Positions 21,401 to 29,917 of a stretch of DNA of 64,000 nucleotides are shown here, piece by piece. Below the pieces are notes generated by a model, which saw nothing but the letters and a program-made list of their open reading frames with translations, had not been told where the DNA came from and ran no database searches. The first letter of the stretch is position 1, and each line of letters opens with the position of its first letter. Both the position numbers and the translations under genes were made by a program. Where the stretch lies: positions 10,667,387 to 10,731,386 of the forward strand of contig NC_064034.1 in the NCBI RefSeq assembly GCF_932526225.1, written 5' to 3'. Origin of the DNA: Nematostella vectensis. Taxonomy: Eukaryota; Cnidaria; Anthozoa; Actiniaria; Edwardsiidae.

Positions 21401-23789
21401 ACCACAGGACCAGTACGCTTTTGTACACTTTGCCGTACTCGAGGCGCTCACATGTGGGAACACAGAAATCGAGGCAGGGAACCTACAAATTGCCATGCGC
21501 AAACGAGCGGCTGTCAAGCCTACACAGAATCTGTCAGGATATGCTCTGGAATATCAGGTAACATATTGTCTCCAAACTAAACGACATACCATAGTTTTCG
21601 GTTATTTAGAAATCTGACGAAACTGTCGTCTAGTGGTCCTCGACCGTCGGGCTCTGCTTAGCGTGCGTCTATAACTTTCCCATTTGTTTCTTAGCGTCTG
21701 TTGGCGGTTAGCTCTCAAATCGAGGATGAAAACAGCAAAGTCGGTCGCGCAGACTACAACATAAAAAAGAACAGATATCCCTCTGTCGTCCCATGTAAGT
21801 CAGTCAATTATATATTTAAAAGTATATTTATGATTCGGGAAGCACCAACACTCAGAGCTACTCAGAGCCTTCAAACTACTACTATATATCTATAAGCATT
21901 GATTAAAACCTGCGGAACGCTTTGACAAGGATATTGTAACAAGATATCACTAACATTAACATAACCACAAGTAACATTTCTTCACGTCCTCTTCGTCATT
22001 CAATATTGTTATCATCCATATTTATGATTCGGGAAGCACCAACACTCAAAGCAACCTTCAAACTACTACAGAAATAAAACCATCCTACAACCATAACAGC
22101 AACAACAACTATGATAGCAACTGCAACAACCAAAACAGCAGCATTCGGCACTATCATCTGTTATAACAATGACAACTACCATTGACAGCAGCAATAAAAA
22201 CAACAACAGCAGAAATAGAGGTAAACTGAGCCAATTATAACATTATTATGATATGAAAATATCACACACTGGCCTTAGCGTATCTAAATATTGAGATCTG
22301 ATTGCAGTGGATAGCAGTCGTGTCGTTCTATCAGTTGACGGGGGAGACTACATTAACGCCTCATTTGCAGATGTAAGTATTCAAATTTTTGAATGTGTTT
22401 TTATTCGTTCTGTGTTTTCGGCACATGAGTCATCTTATCTTTGAAACGTCTATCTCAGGCATTTAGAAAGCGCAACGCGTTCATCCTGACCCAGGCCCCT
22501 CTCGAACACACAATGGCCGAGTTCTGGCACATGATTTGCCAGTACAAGATCGGCACCATCGTCATGCTGAACAACTTGCAGGAAGATACTCTGGTAAGCG
22601 AAACAACATTATTAGAAAATACCAGTCCACTCCCAAGGCGCAAGGTTGCCCTGCTTCACCAGCGAGAGAGCAACAATAAACACTTTACCTGCGAAAATTT
22701 CATTTATCCCTTTTGATGGAAAATAGTATTACCATATAACGCTCTGTGAAATGTCGTAGTCGTAGCCCACTATGACAATCTATTACTTTATTTCAAAGAC
22801 GTATCCCCAGTACTGGCCTTCAAAAGGAAGCGAGACTTACGATCACCTGAATGTTCGCCTAATGTCACGTGAGAAGCAAGGCAAGCTCATCTCGCGAAAG
22901 CTGGCCATCGGTCAGAAGGTTAGTATGCAAGTCTCGACCAAGTATACTTATTACTAGTCACATGAATGCCCTCTAATACCCTTGAATATATGCCCGCTTT
23001 CTTTAATATCCTATTACCCATAATGGCTCACTGTTATGGTTTATTGCACTCAAAAGTATCTGTTCTCATCCAAAGGGCGTTGAAGGTGAACACGAGGTCG
23101 TCCACATACAACATATCGAGTGGCCAGACAAGTGCGCACCTGTCAATCACCAGAGTGTACTCGACCTGGTGAGCTGGGTACAACTGTCCCAGCAGCAATG
23201 CGGTGACAAAGCCATTGTTGTACAGTGCAGGTACGGAACCTATTATTGAAAGGGGTGGAGGTAGGATTGGACAGACATCTGCCAATAAAAACACGTAATT
23301 TGTTCCATGTGTATTCGCAGTAATGGCGTCGGCCGTAGCGGCACGTTCTGTGCGATCTATTCGTTGCTGGAGCGCATTAAAGCGGAGCAAGTTGTTGACG
23401 TCTTCCAGACAGTCAAGGTCCTTCGGCTGGGAAGGCCTGGGGCGGTGGAGACATTGGTAAGTCACGTGATTGCCCGTCTATCGTCGAGTATCAAATACAA
23501 GCAGGCGTCTGTTATAGTTTTATTAGTGGTTACTCATGGATAGTTTAGTGGATCCGTTATGAATCGTCGCTTATGGGATGAAGCAGATCCGCGGACAAAA
23601 AAAAAAGAAGTCAGGATTATTGAATATATGGTCTCAAGCTAAAAAAAATATATACTGCCAAGAAACATCCAAAGATCCCACCCTCAAATTTGTTTTTTTC
23701 TTTTGCAGACTCAGTACATCTACTGCTACCAGATGGTCCAGCGATACCTTGACTCGTTCAGTGATTACGCAAACTTTAGCGAGGTTTAA
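3409..23789 (+). CDS. Receptor-type protein tyrosine phosphatase with discoidin/Ig/FN3 ectodomain
   Basis: Exons joined in consistent phase: 3409-3472, 4930-5240, 5774-5915, 6156-6442, 7049-7187, 7392-7699, 7885-8035, 8316-8617, 8686-8827, 9243-9550, 10364-10505, 10814-11051, 11276-11406, 11533-11823, 11964-12034, 12133-12352, 12735-13031, 13633-13926, 14327-14647, 14796-14896, 15700-15895, 16236-16338, 16753-17005, 17471-17525, 17650-17773, 18061-18212, 18622-18749, 19005-19092, 19169-19236, 19556-19595, 19684-19781, 19890-20006, 20186-20343, 20692-20827, 21408-21557, 21695-21794, 22308-22372, 22459-22593, 22799-22918, 23076-23230, 23321-23456, 23709-23789. Together they give 2,305 codons. 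Approximate residues: signal peptide 1-21; five F5/8C domains 22-765; Ig 766-888; six FN3 889-1485; membrane-proximal domain to 1604; TM about 1633-1658; PTP D1 about 1714-2042; D2 to the end. Known: vertebrate type IIb RPTPs (PTPRK/M/T/U) have MAM-Ig-FN3 ectodomains; here discoidin domains take the N-terminal place, while D2 carries a IIb-like [14 protein letters not shown] loop. Inferred role: ligand- or matrix-gated removal of phosphate from tyrosine at the plasma membrane. The family call is firm; splice choices are predictions, and 17995 is a rival acceptor for 18061. Confidence 0.93.
4453..4905. mobile_element. Inverted-repeat element with flanking TTAA (piggyBac-like MITE)
   Basis: The left arm starts CTCAGGGGCACATAAATAGG and the right arm, inverted, GCAGGGGCTCATAAGTAGG; similarity continues about 90 bases inward, including TTTCCTAGGATCAGGCTA in both. 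TTAA lies directly outside each end (4449-4452, 4906-4909), the target preferred by piggyBac transposases. It ends 24 bases before the first discoidin exon, in the long intron 3473-4929. No transposase ORF. Confidence 0.75.
4930..5915 (+). CDS. RPTP discoidin domain 1 (type C)
   Basis: Exons 4930-5240 and 5774-5915, entered and left in phase 1 and split by a phase-0 intron. Motifs: [52 protein letters not shown], then TFTGNRD and VEVYGF. The two-exon plan with the break just before x-F-x-GN-x-D recurs in every discoidin domain of the window. F5/8C folds bind glycans, lipids or matrix proteins through loops at one end; the ligand here is unknown. Confidence 0.93.
6156..7187 (+). CDS. RPTP discoidin domain 2 (type A)
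   Basis: Exons 6156-6442 and 7049-7187. Motifs [64 protein letters not shown] and VELLGC. The 3' end of the first exon is the seed of the 62-bp array that fills most of the internal intron. Confidence 0.93.
6408..6905 (+). repeat. 62-bp minisatellite containing exon end and splice donor
   Basis: The exon end AATGGCGAG followed by GTAGGA recurs exactly every 62 bases, giving potential donors at 6443, 6505, 6567, 6629, 6691, 6753, 6815 and 6877. The unit copies about 35 bases of exon plus 27 of intron. Only scattered substitutions separate the copies. Confidence 0.93.
7392..8035 (+). CDS. RPTP discoidin domain 3 (type B)
   Basis: Exons 7392-7699 and 7885-8035. Motifs [60 protein letters not shown] and CLRTEVYA. 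Phase-1 boundaries and a phase-0 internal intron. Confidence 0.93.
8316..8827 (+). CDS. RPTP discoidin domain 4 (type C)
   Basis: Exons 8316-8617 and 8686-8827, separated by only 68 bases, the shortest intron in this gene. Motifs [51 protein letters not shown] and VEVFGI. Confidence 0.92.
9243..10505 (+). CDS. RPTP discoidin domain 5 (type A)
   Basis: Exons 9243-9550 and 10364-10505. Motifs [51 protein letters not shown] and, in exon two, NWLSLPF and [14 protein letters not shown]. Exon two starts [10 protein letters not shown], so the usual F-x-GN-x-D turn has degenerated. Last discoidin domain before the Ig domain. Confidence 0.9.
10184..10262. mobile_element. Short MITE-like palindrome
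   Basis: The 18-base ends ATCCTCGTTCCCAGGGTC and GACCCTGGGAACGAGGAT are perfect inverted repeats around a 43-base centre. It sits in the internal intron of discoidin domain 5. No target duplication was found. Confidence 0.7.
10814..11406 (+). CDS. RPTP immunoglobulin-like domain
   Basis: Exons 10814-11051 and 11276-11406 join in phase 2. The Ig pattern is DLICKV, ITWFAN and CAAVYQG. An extra cysteine pair precedes the last strand, C-x11-C ([13 protein letters not shown]), as in both Ig domains of the downstream gene. N-glycosylation sequons such as NES and NYT are present. Confidence 0.85.
11533..11823 (+). CDS. RPTP FN3 domain 1
   Basis: Single phase 1-1 exon. FN3 landmarks: [51 protein letters not shown]. 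It corresponds to the single FN3 that follows each Ig domain in gene 3. Confidence 0.9.
11964..12352 (+). CDS. RPTP FN3 domain 2
   Basis: Exons 11964-12034 and 12133-12352, split in phase 0 after QVTWK. Landmarks: [51 protein letters not shown]. Confidence 0.9.
12735..13031 (+). CDS. RPTP FN3 domain 3
   Basis: Single exon, phase 1 at both ends. Landmarks: [52 protein letters not shown]. Confidence 0.9.
13059..13243 (+). mobile_element. tRNA-derived SINE-like element (intron after FN3-3)
   Basis: A box A-like GTGGTGCAGTGGGCAGA at 13069-13085 and a box B-like GGGTCCGATTCCC at 13125-13137 are followed by a body with CCGGGTTCTCC and a terminal A-rich (AAC)n tail. This is the order expected of a pol III SINE. 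The flanking duplication was not resolved. Confidence 0.6.
13633..13926 (+). CDS. RPTP FN3 domain 4
   Basis: Single exon. Landmarks: [51 protein letters not shown] long intron with the SINE-like element precedes it. Confidence 0.9.
14327..14647 (+). CDS. RPTP FN3 domain 5
   Basis: Single exon, slightly long for FN3 (about 107 residues). Landmarks: [53 protein letters not shown]. Paired cysteines (CSN, HAC, also CCS at its start) suggest extra disulfides. Confidence 0.88.
14796..15895 (+). CDS. RPTP FN3 domain 6
   Basis: Exons 14796-14896 and 15700-15895, split in phase 0 after KVEKYY. Landmarks: [49 protein letters not shown]. The 803-base internal intron carries a direct duplication. Confidence 0.88.
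14967..15452 (+). repeat. Direct tandem duplication of about 244 bp in an intron
   Basis: Two nearly identical copies, offset by 244 bases (for example GCATATAAAATTTATC at 14981 and 15225), differ at a handful of positions. They lie wholly inside the FN3-6 intron and have no coding content. The remainder of the intron has a poly-C tract at 15474-15488. Confidence 0.9.
16236..17525 (+). CDS. RPTP membrane-proximal domain
   Basis: Exons 16236-16338, 16753-17005 and 17471-17525. After an FN3-like start ([22 protein letters not shown]) comes the signature seen just outside the membrane in type IIa/IIb RPTPs: [20 protein letters not shown] and [11 protein letters not shown]. In vertebrate relatives this region is proteolytically processed; no furin-type basic motif was recognised here. 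Confidence 0.85.
17253..17298 (+). repeat. Short 10-bp tandem repeat
   Basis: GGGTAGGGTT repeats about four and a half times in the intron 17006-17470. It resembles telomere-like G-rich sequence but is not a TTAGGG array. Confidence 0.85.
17650..17773 (+). CDS. RPTP transmembrane exon
   Basis: Hydrophobic segment [20 protein letters not shown] followed by VGIFIWRR, a stop-transfer signal with basic residues inside, typical of a single-pass type I receptor. It ends in phase 2, which fits both acceptors at 17995 and 18061. Confidence 0.93.
17995..18212 (+). CDS. RPTP juxtamembrane exon with two in-frame acceptors
   Basis: The core form 18061-18212 reads [19 protein letters not shown] and onward, acidic and serine-rich. 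An acceptor at 17994 would extend the exon by 66 bases (22 codons, [20 protein letters not shown]) without a frame shift. Both acceptors follow TTxTTACAG/TTTTATAG-like tracts. The juxtamembrane linker would then come in two lengths. Confidence 0.7.
18384..18496 (-). mobile_element. tRNA-like SINE fragment, minus strand
   Basis: Read on the minus strand, a box A-like GGCGCTGTTGGTAGAGC and a box B-like GGTTCGACG bracket an internally duplicated segment (CACAGGCACTA twice). Probably a tRNA-derived repeat in the intron 18213-18621; the cloverleaf is not intact. Confidence 0.45.
18622..21557 (+). CDS. RPTP catalytic domain D1
   Basis: Nine exons from 18622 to 21557. In order: [15 protein letters not shown], pTyr-loop [26 protein letters not shown], the WPD loop [10 protein letters not shown], the P-loop [10 protein letters not shown] with catalytic Cys (codon split at 20343/20692) and Arg, and the Q-loop IQTEDQYAFVH. 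All residues needed for a two-step phosphocysteine mechanism are present, so D1 should be active. The exon after the P-loop splice is followed by partial copies of itself at 20850-21140. Confidence 0.95.
18890..18985 (+). repeat. (ATC)n-like microsatellite
   Basis: Imperfect CAT/ATC triplets fill the end of the intron 18750-19004, immediately upstream of the acceptor for the second D1 exon. Confidence 0.85.
20850..21140 (+). pseudogene. Two partial copies of the D1 P-loop exon's 3' end
   Basis: Copy 2 (about 20853-20985) repeats [12 protein letters not shown] to the donor GTGAGT but lacks the [10 protein letters not shown] segment and any acceptor; copy 3 (about 21048-21140) keeps only the last 30 exonic bases and the intron start. 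Reading through from the real exon meets a stop (TAG) at once. They are intronic debris of local tandem duplication, unlikely to be spliced. Confidence 0.85.
21695..23789 (+). CDS. RPTP second phosphatase domain D2
   Basis: Exons from 21695 to the stop at 23787-23789. Motifs: [56 protein letters not shown], the loop [17 protein letters not shown] and [11 protein letters not shown]. The [10 protein letters not shown] form is that of D2 in type IIb RPTPs, which in vertebrates is inactive or weak. Here Cys, Arg and the WPD Asp are all kept. The protein ends [14 protein letters not shown]. Confidence 0.94.
21795..22307 (+). other. Intron within D2 region, (AAC)n-rich
   Basis: Low-complexity ACA/AAC-rich sequence at 22070-22220. 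TTTATGATTCGGGAAGCACC occurs twice (21824 and 22020), a remnant of a local duplication. No gene. Confidence 0.6.
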
Positions 23790-25062
23790 AAAGACTCGCT
23801 GTCACACATCACGCCAGATATAGAGAAAGAAGAAAGTGCTACAAACAAAGAGAACTATATTTTATAGCAGAAACATTTTGCATACTAAATTAGAGTTTAT
23901 ATAGATTTTATATAATCTTCTGATAAAGAAACATTTTTTTAGCTTGTTGCCTATAACTTTTTTTTTGGGGGGGGGGGTGGGGAGGTAAGGGGGCAACAGA
24001 TACAGAGATATTAAGATTATATTGGGGCACAGCCACGCCGCCACGGGTCATTTCTGCCGACATCTTTACGAGAAGGCTCTTTTGAGAAGGCTCAAAATGT
24101 TATTCTCGGTACAAATTTTAACCCCCCCCCCCTTTGTAGAGCTCATACAAGTTGGCTCATGTTTTGCCTACAAAGCACGAGAACCACAACTTTTCACATT
24201 TTTTGTTGGTCGATTAGGTTTCAGTTTTTTTAATTATTAGAATAATAAAAATTCTTTTCCTATCAACTTTTGAACTTATATTCCTAAACTCAAAGCAATT
24301 CTAACGTGTTTGTGGGCTAGAAAAAATCTCAAACTCGAAAAAAAGACGAGAAGTAGTCCCATATTTGGGCCCTTTAACAACACCTCAGCTGGGAATCGCA
24401 CCCAGTCCACGCGGCCTGTACACGGTCACGCATGCTCTCTTACACCACTGAGGTTTCGTGTTGTTTTGGGCGAGGAAAAAACATCTAGTGGGACCCAAAC
24501 AAATTTTAGCATCCCACCAGAGTAAAACCTCAATTTTGTTCCAGTTCTCGTCTGGGACGGGTAAGCCAAACGAAACAAAATAATTACAGTGACAAAATTG
24601 CAGCATATTGTTTTCCTGAAAGTCTAAAAAAACGATTAATGGTTTGGCCAAAATGTTTTAAATAAAACGCAGTGGGACTTTGCTTTAACATGTTTTGGGA
24701 GCGTCGAAATTTGGTTGTCTTTAGGATCAATAATAAATGTTATTAGCAAAAGGTCCCTCCCTCGTTTTCACGTGTCTAGCCGTCACCAAATGACCTCGTA
24801 TAAAACCAAACTTTGTGGATGATGTCACGTAGGTGTAAAGGGAGGTGCAACGAGATGGTAATTTGATGTTTGACGTCGACTATGACTTCATCAAACACAA
24901 AAACGTTGCAAGAGTTGATCAAAAACATAAACACATCTCGCGATAGAAACATCGTCAGAAAAGCTAACTTGTCGATGACATTGGTGCACTGAGGTGGTCA
25001 CACCATAAGAGTGGAGCAGTGGTTGTCACTCCAAGGTGGCCAGAATCCCATAAAAGAAACAT
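23790..25062. other. RPTP 3' flank
   Basis: AT-rich with G and C tracts near 23968 and 24121. A possible polyadenylation hexamer AATAAA lies at 24244-24249, 455 bases after the stop. No further coding segment was recognised. Confidence 0.45.
24383..24453 (-). other. tRNA-like sequence, minus strand
   Basis: On the minus strand the ends CCTCAG and CTGAGG can pair as an acceptor stem, and CTGGGTGCGATTCCCAG forms a T-arm-like hairpin. The D and anticodon arms do not fold cleanly and the acceptor is one pair short, so a functional tRNA is not claimed; a tRNA-derived repeat is likelier. Confidence 0.35.
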
Positions 25063-26700
25063 CGGACAACCAGACTCGGTAGATGTCATGTAGCAGATGT
25101 TTGTGTCAGGGGGTACAACGAGGTAGTCACGTGATGTGTCGCGTCGTTAACGTCACTAGTGCTTGTCAAGCTTTATATTGGATATCAATAAATTATATTA
25201 AATTATAGAACAATAAAAGCAATGTTGCGGTATGGAGCTAATTTTATGTTATCAAAAAGAAATAAAAAATGATAAAATCTTGGGAGTAATCCGAAGAGGA
25301 GATATCACAAAAATTATTCAACCCAAAAGCAATCGAACAAACAAATTTGGGACCAGATCACAAATTAAGATGAAAATGTCTTGGCCCAAACCGAGAGTCA
25401 TCGGACCACAAAATATCCTCAAAAGTATTAGAACCAATCCAAAAAAGATAGCGAAAAAGTCTTGGGACCAATTTAAAGAGGGACCAATAAAACGTCTTGG
25501 AGCAAAAACGAAAAACATGGCAAAAAAGATCGCATTGGATCAACCTAAGAGCAACATAAGAAAAATCGTCAAAAAGATCTTGGAGCAATCAAAACGATAG
25601 CCAGAAAGCTCTGGGAGGAACCAAAAAAGGTCTTGGAGCAACCATAAAGATGGCCAAAAAGGTCTTGGAGGAACCAAAAAATAAATGGCCAAGAAGGTCT
25701 TGGAGCAACCAAAAAGAAAGAAGGCCAACAAGGTCTTGAAAGCTTTCAATAAAAATGGTCATATCTTGGAGCAGCCAAAAAGGTCATAGATCAACATAAA
25801 TGATGGCCAAAATGGTCTCGGAGCAACATAAAAGATGGCCAAAAAGATCTTGAAGCTACCAAATAGATGACGAAAAAGGTCTTGAAGGAACCAGAAAGAT
25901 GACATGAAAGGTCTTGAGGCTACAAAAAAAAATGCCAAAAAGGTCTTGAAACTAACAAAAATATGGCCAAGAAGGCCTTGGAACAACCAGAAAGATCGCC
26001 AAAAAGGTCTTGGAGTAGCATAAAAGATGGCCAAATAGTCTCGGCGCAACTACAAAGATGGCCAAAAAGATCTTGGAGCAACCAAGAAGATGGCCAAAAA
26101 GGTCTTGGAGCAACCAAAACGATAGCCAAAAAGGTCTTGGGGCAACCAAAACGATAGCCAAAAAGGTCTTGGGGCAACCAAAAAGATAGCCATAAAGGTC
26201 TTGGAGCAACCAAAAAGATGTCAAAAAGTTCCTGGAGCAACCAAAAAGATGGTCAAAAAGGTCTTGGAACAACCAAAAGGATAGCCAAAAAGGTCTTGAA
26301 GCAATCAAAAAGAGGTCGAAAAGGTCTTGGAGCAACCAAAAGTTATGTCAAAAGGTCTTGGGGCAACCAAAAAGATGCCAAAATGGTCTTGGAGCAACCA
26401 AGAAGACGTCAAAAAGGTCTTGGAAGAACCAGAAAGATGACCAAAAGGATCTTGAAGCAAACAAAACATCACCAAAAAGATCTTAGAGCAAGATCATGGT
26501 GGCCAGAAAGGTCTTGCAGCAACCACAAAGATGGCCAAAAGGGCCAAACCCACAAAATTACAAATTCTCGCTCTATATATTTAAATATAAAGCTTTATTT
26601 AGATCTGACATCTACACGACGTCACGTGACCATCTCGTTGTACCCCTAAAACCCAAATCTGCTACATGACATCTTCCAAATTTAGTTGTCTCACGTTATT
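25063..26700. mobile_element. Inverted-repeat unit enclosing a 32-bp minisatellite
   Basis: The left arm (about 25077-25190) and right arm (about 26590-26690) match when one is inverted: AGATGTCATGTAGCAGAT, GGGGTACAACGAG and AAGCTTTATATT occur in the same order and similar spacing. Between them lies the 32-bp array. No transposase. The arms are imperfect, suggesting an old non-autonomous transposon or a palindromic duplication. Confidence 0.6.
25430..26560 (+). repeat. 32-bp minisatellite
   Basis: Variants of GGTCTTGGAGCAACC followed by an A-rich half and ATGGCC recur every 32 bases or so, about 35 copies, most regular at 26050-26460 and degenerate on the left. The period is not a multiple of 3, so all frames read similar Lys/Gly/Gln or Phe/Leu-rich ORFs; these are not genes. 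Confidence 0.92.
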
Positions 26701-29412
26701 TTTATTTTATTTCGCTGGACCTACTACACGACGTCTACCAAACGATGTCAAACGATGTTTATCATGAGATATAAATATGTTCTTTGTTTTTACGTCAGAA
26801 AAAAATATGACGTCATCCATGACATAAGTCATCACGGTACCATTACGCTGAGCCCTCGAGACATCTACAAGGCGTCTAAAAAGTTTTGGGTATCATACGA
26901 TGTGATTTGGTGACAACAAATAGACGAGCACTCGAAACCACGTGCCGCGAAAACTCGTATCGATGGATTGACAATATGAGCTACCTTTCTTAAACAAATT
27001 TGAATTAGGTATGGGGCTCTGCTTACGCGACTTACCGCCTGAGAAAACCGACAAATGGACTTTAAAATTGTTTAGACGTAATTAAAAAAGAGGCCTCAAG
27101 GGCAAAAAAGGAATGGACCAATTCAAGCGGGAAAAAACTTTATTAAAATCACAATGTTACATTTAATATAAAATGTTACGATGACAGATAGAGATTACAT
27201 TATTTTTACAACTTCAATTCCATATTAGTGTGACTAAGAGATCGGTGAACAATTCGAGATATTGCTAAAAAGGTCTCATGAAAAATTCAAAGGGATTCCA
27301 AGAACATCCAAAAGCATTGTAGAAAATGAAAAAAAAGAAGCTTAAAGGATATCCAGGCGAAAAAGATTTGTAATCGGAATCTTGCAGACCTTTCGAAATA
27401 ATGGTGTGATAAATATGTTCAAATACATATTTTCCACCCGTACATCGGGAAATTGTTATTTATTCTTTTTGACATATGTATTTTCCGATTGTAAAGATTA
27501 AGATCCAGACATACTGATGCAGCACCAAAATCATCATTGCCAAAACCTTAAGCCTAGAAGCCTGCCACGCCTAGTAAAGTTCTACTTGTGTCTGCAGTGT
27601 CGTGCTTTACGTCGGTGATCGATCCGCTGTTGTCGACATCTTCACCAATCAACAACGAACGCCTACTCGCCACAGATTACAAATTCAGGAATGCTTGAAC
27701 GAGGAAGCGCCCTTTGTCGATGGCGCCAACCATTTGTTGGACACTACGATAAACTGACAATTTGTCAGTTGTACTATGGATAAAGCCACATGCCTATTCC
27801 ATTTCTCTTTTTTTTGTTATTTCCAAAAATGAATCGCAAATCTTTTATTTTTACTTTTTGGCCGAAATGGATTCGAAAATAAAGCAAATGCATCGAACTC
27901 GCAAGAAAAATCCAATTCCAAGGATCGAAGTCAACAATATCGGATTCGCTTTTGTCGCAAGCTATGTTGAACCTACTAATAACTATAGTACTAGCATTCA
28001 TGGACTCGAAATTGCAGCATACACACCTATATACTAAAAAAAACATACTTGAAAGTTGTATGGGCGTGGTGAGGGTTTAATTTTGGAGGTACTATTAGTG
28101 TAATGTATGTCCAAAATCCACGTTGTTTTCTAAGGTTTACAGACAACTCAAAAAATATCCTATGCTCCAAAATAGGTTTGTGCGCCACAAATTCAAGTCC
28201 AATGAATGTCGTTCAAAACTCCAACCCCAAGAAGACAACCCAAAGCATAGGAGCCGAAAATTGCATTTTCGTGTCCAAACCATTCCAAAAGGAATTTCCG
28301 TGGTGCAATAGAAAATAACAGAATAATTTCAGATATTTTCTACCAAAAGGTAACCTAGACCTCGTTAGAAGTGAAAATGGGAACTTTCGTGAAATGCGCG
28401 ACGGAATTTTCAAATTAAACACTTTTTTTTATCTTTTGAGTTTGTATATTTGAAGTGAGACAAAATAATTCGAGCAAGTTTAGCAAAATAAAATCAAGAG
28501 CGAAAGTCGGGCTCTCTATTTTGCGAGCGCGAATATTTGATCTTGCCATGTGTACAAGCGACAAGTATACTAACCAATCAGCAGAATACTTCGTCTGTCA
28601 TTAAAAATACAATACAATCACAGTTCACTGGTGAGTCAATCGTACAAATGATAACCGCAGAAAAACTATAGTCTTTAATTTGCGTTTCAAAGGCAGCACG
28701 TGAAAATGCGCGTGACAAATTTCGGTCATTTGTGGAGGGCCTCGAAAGTATGCGAATACATTAGAACTGCAAGGGCGGTAGGAAAAGTTTTCGGGCTAGT
28801 ACGGGGTAGTAGCTCAGATTATGACCGTGTTTTCTAATCAAAACGGTTTAAAAACAGAATTTAGCCTAACAAACTCCGTTCCTAACGCCCTTGGAACTGT
28901 CCATACTTTTGTTTCCAGCGCTGTAATTGTGTCCAGTTCCCAAAATTTCACACACACATACTCTACTTTTTTGGCTAGCTAAGCCATGTCTGATATCTCA
29001 TTATATGATTACTAGAACCACAAGTACACCAAGCAAACTGTGTGTGAATAAAATTATATTGTATCAAGAAATATGGAGTGAAAATTGAGTCACTTATTTC
29101 ACTATAAAATAAAATAGTTAAAATCTCAATAATATTCATACTCATATTATTCATACTTATATTCATATTAATGACTATTACCCTTGTTTCGCTGTTAAGT
29201 CTCCCCACGGTGAACCATATAATCTTATTCACTCACAAAGGGGCATCTGTACTCTGTGCTAGAACTGAGCAATTTTTCAGCTTTCAGTTAACATCTTAAA
29301 ATGTCTGCAATTAATAGTTATTTTTAAAGCTCTTTTATCGAAGCTACCACGCTGACTTTGCCCCCCCCCCCAAGGGGGGAGCCCTCTAAAAGTTAATGTA
29401 ACCCTAAAATAT
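26701..29412. other. Intergenic AT-rich DNA without recognised genes
   Basis: Both strands carry only short ORFs without domain signatures. Poly-C tract at 29361-29370. CACGTGA/GACGTCA-type short motifs are frequent on the left side near the inverted-repeat arm. Confidence 0.55.
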
Positions 29413-29499
29413 TGAACTTTAGAAGCACACTAGCATACACACATTGGCACCAGTCGGGCCAAGACGGGACGCTAGCACAGTCTATTACCCGTGCAGTTC

Positions 29500-29562
29500 G
29501 GCAACCATGGACAGCTGTTTCGTCCTTATTAGGACTCGTCAGCATGGCATAGCCGGTTTGCC
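29500..29562 (-). ncRNA. Type I hammerhead ribozyme, copy 1
   Basis: Minus strand: CUGACGA (core 1), stem II GUCC-UAAUAA-GGAC, GAAA (core 2), stem III closed by C-G with loop AGCU, then GUC as cleavage triplet. Stem I pairs CCAUG with CAUGG next to the core and GGCAA with UUGCC farther out, with a 10-base bulge that could contact loop II. All invariant core bases are present. Stem III of two pairs is very short, as in Penelope-element and newt hammerheads, which often cut best as dimers. Confidence 0.88.
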
Positions 29563-29854
29563 TCAGTTAAACTTCATCGGCAAAATAAACTGCAGGGCGA
29601 CTTCGACTCGAACGAAGTGCTTTAAACCACAGCTTAGATCCATGTGGGATCTAGAGCTGCGACCGGGCTAGCGTGATGCCAATTGTGCGGATCACGCATG
29701 CGACCTTTGCTAGTCTAAAACTCCGTCGGATAGCCAAACTATCCTTGCGAGTATGTATACATAAATGTGAACTTTAGAAGCACACTAGCATACACACATT
29801 GGCACCAGTCGGGCCAAGACGGGACGCTAGCACAGTCTATTACCCGTGCAGTTC

Positions 29855-29917
29855 GGCAACCATGGACAGCTGTTTCGTCCTTATTAGGACTCGTCAGCAT
29901 GGCATAGCCGGTTTGCC
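29855..29917 (-). ncRNA. Type I hammerhead ribozyme, copy 2
   Basis: Identical to the first copy over the whole ribozyme, shifted by 355 bases. Predicted cleavage between 29865 and 29864 on the minus strand. Two copies in tandem also permit a dimeric hammerhead, which would stabilise the short stem III. Confidence 0.88.

Noticed and set aside
25232-26649. Lys-rich and Phe/Leu-rich ORFs on both strands
   Set aside because: All are readings of the 32-bp array; no signal, domain or codon bias.
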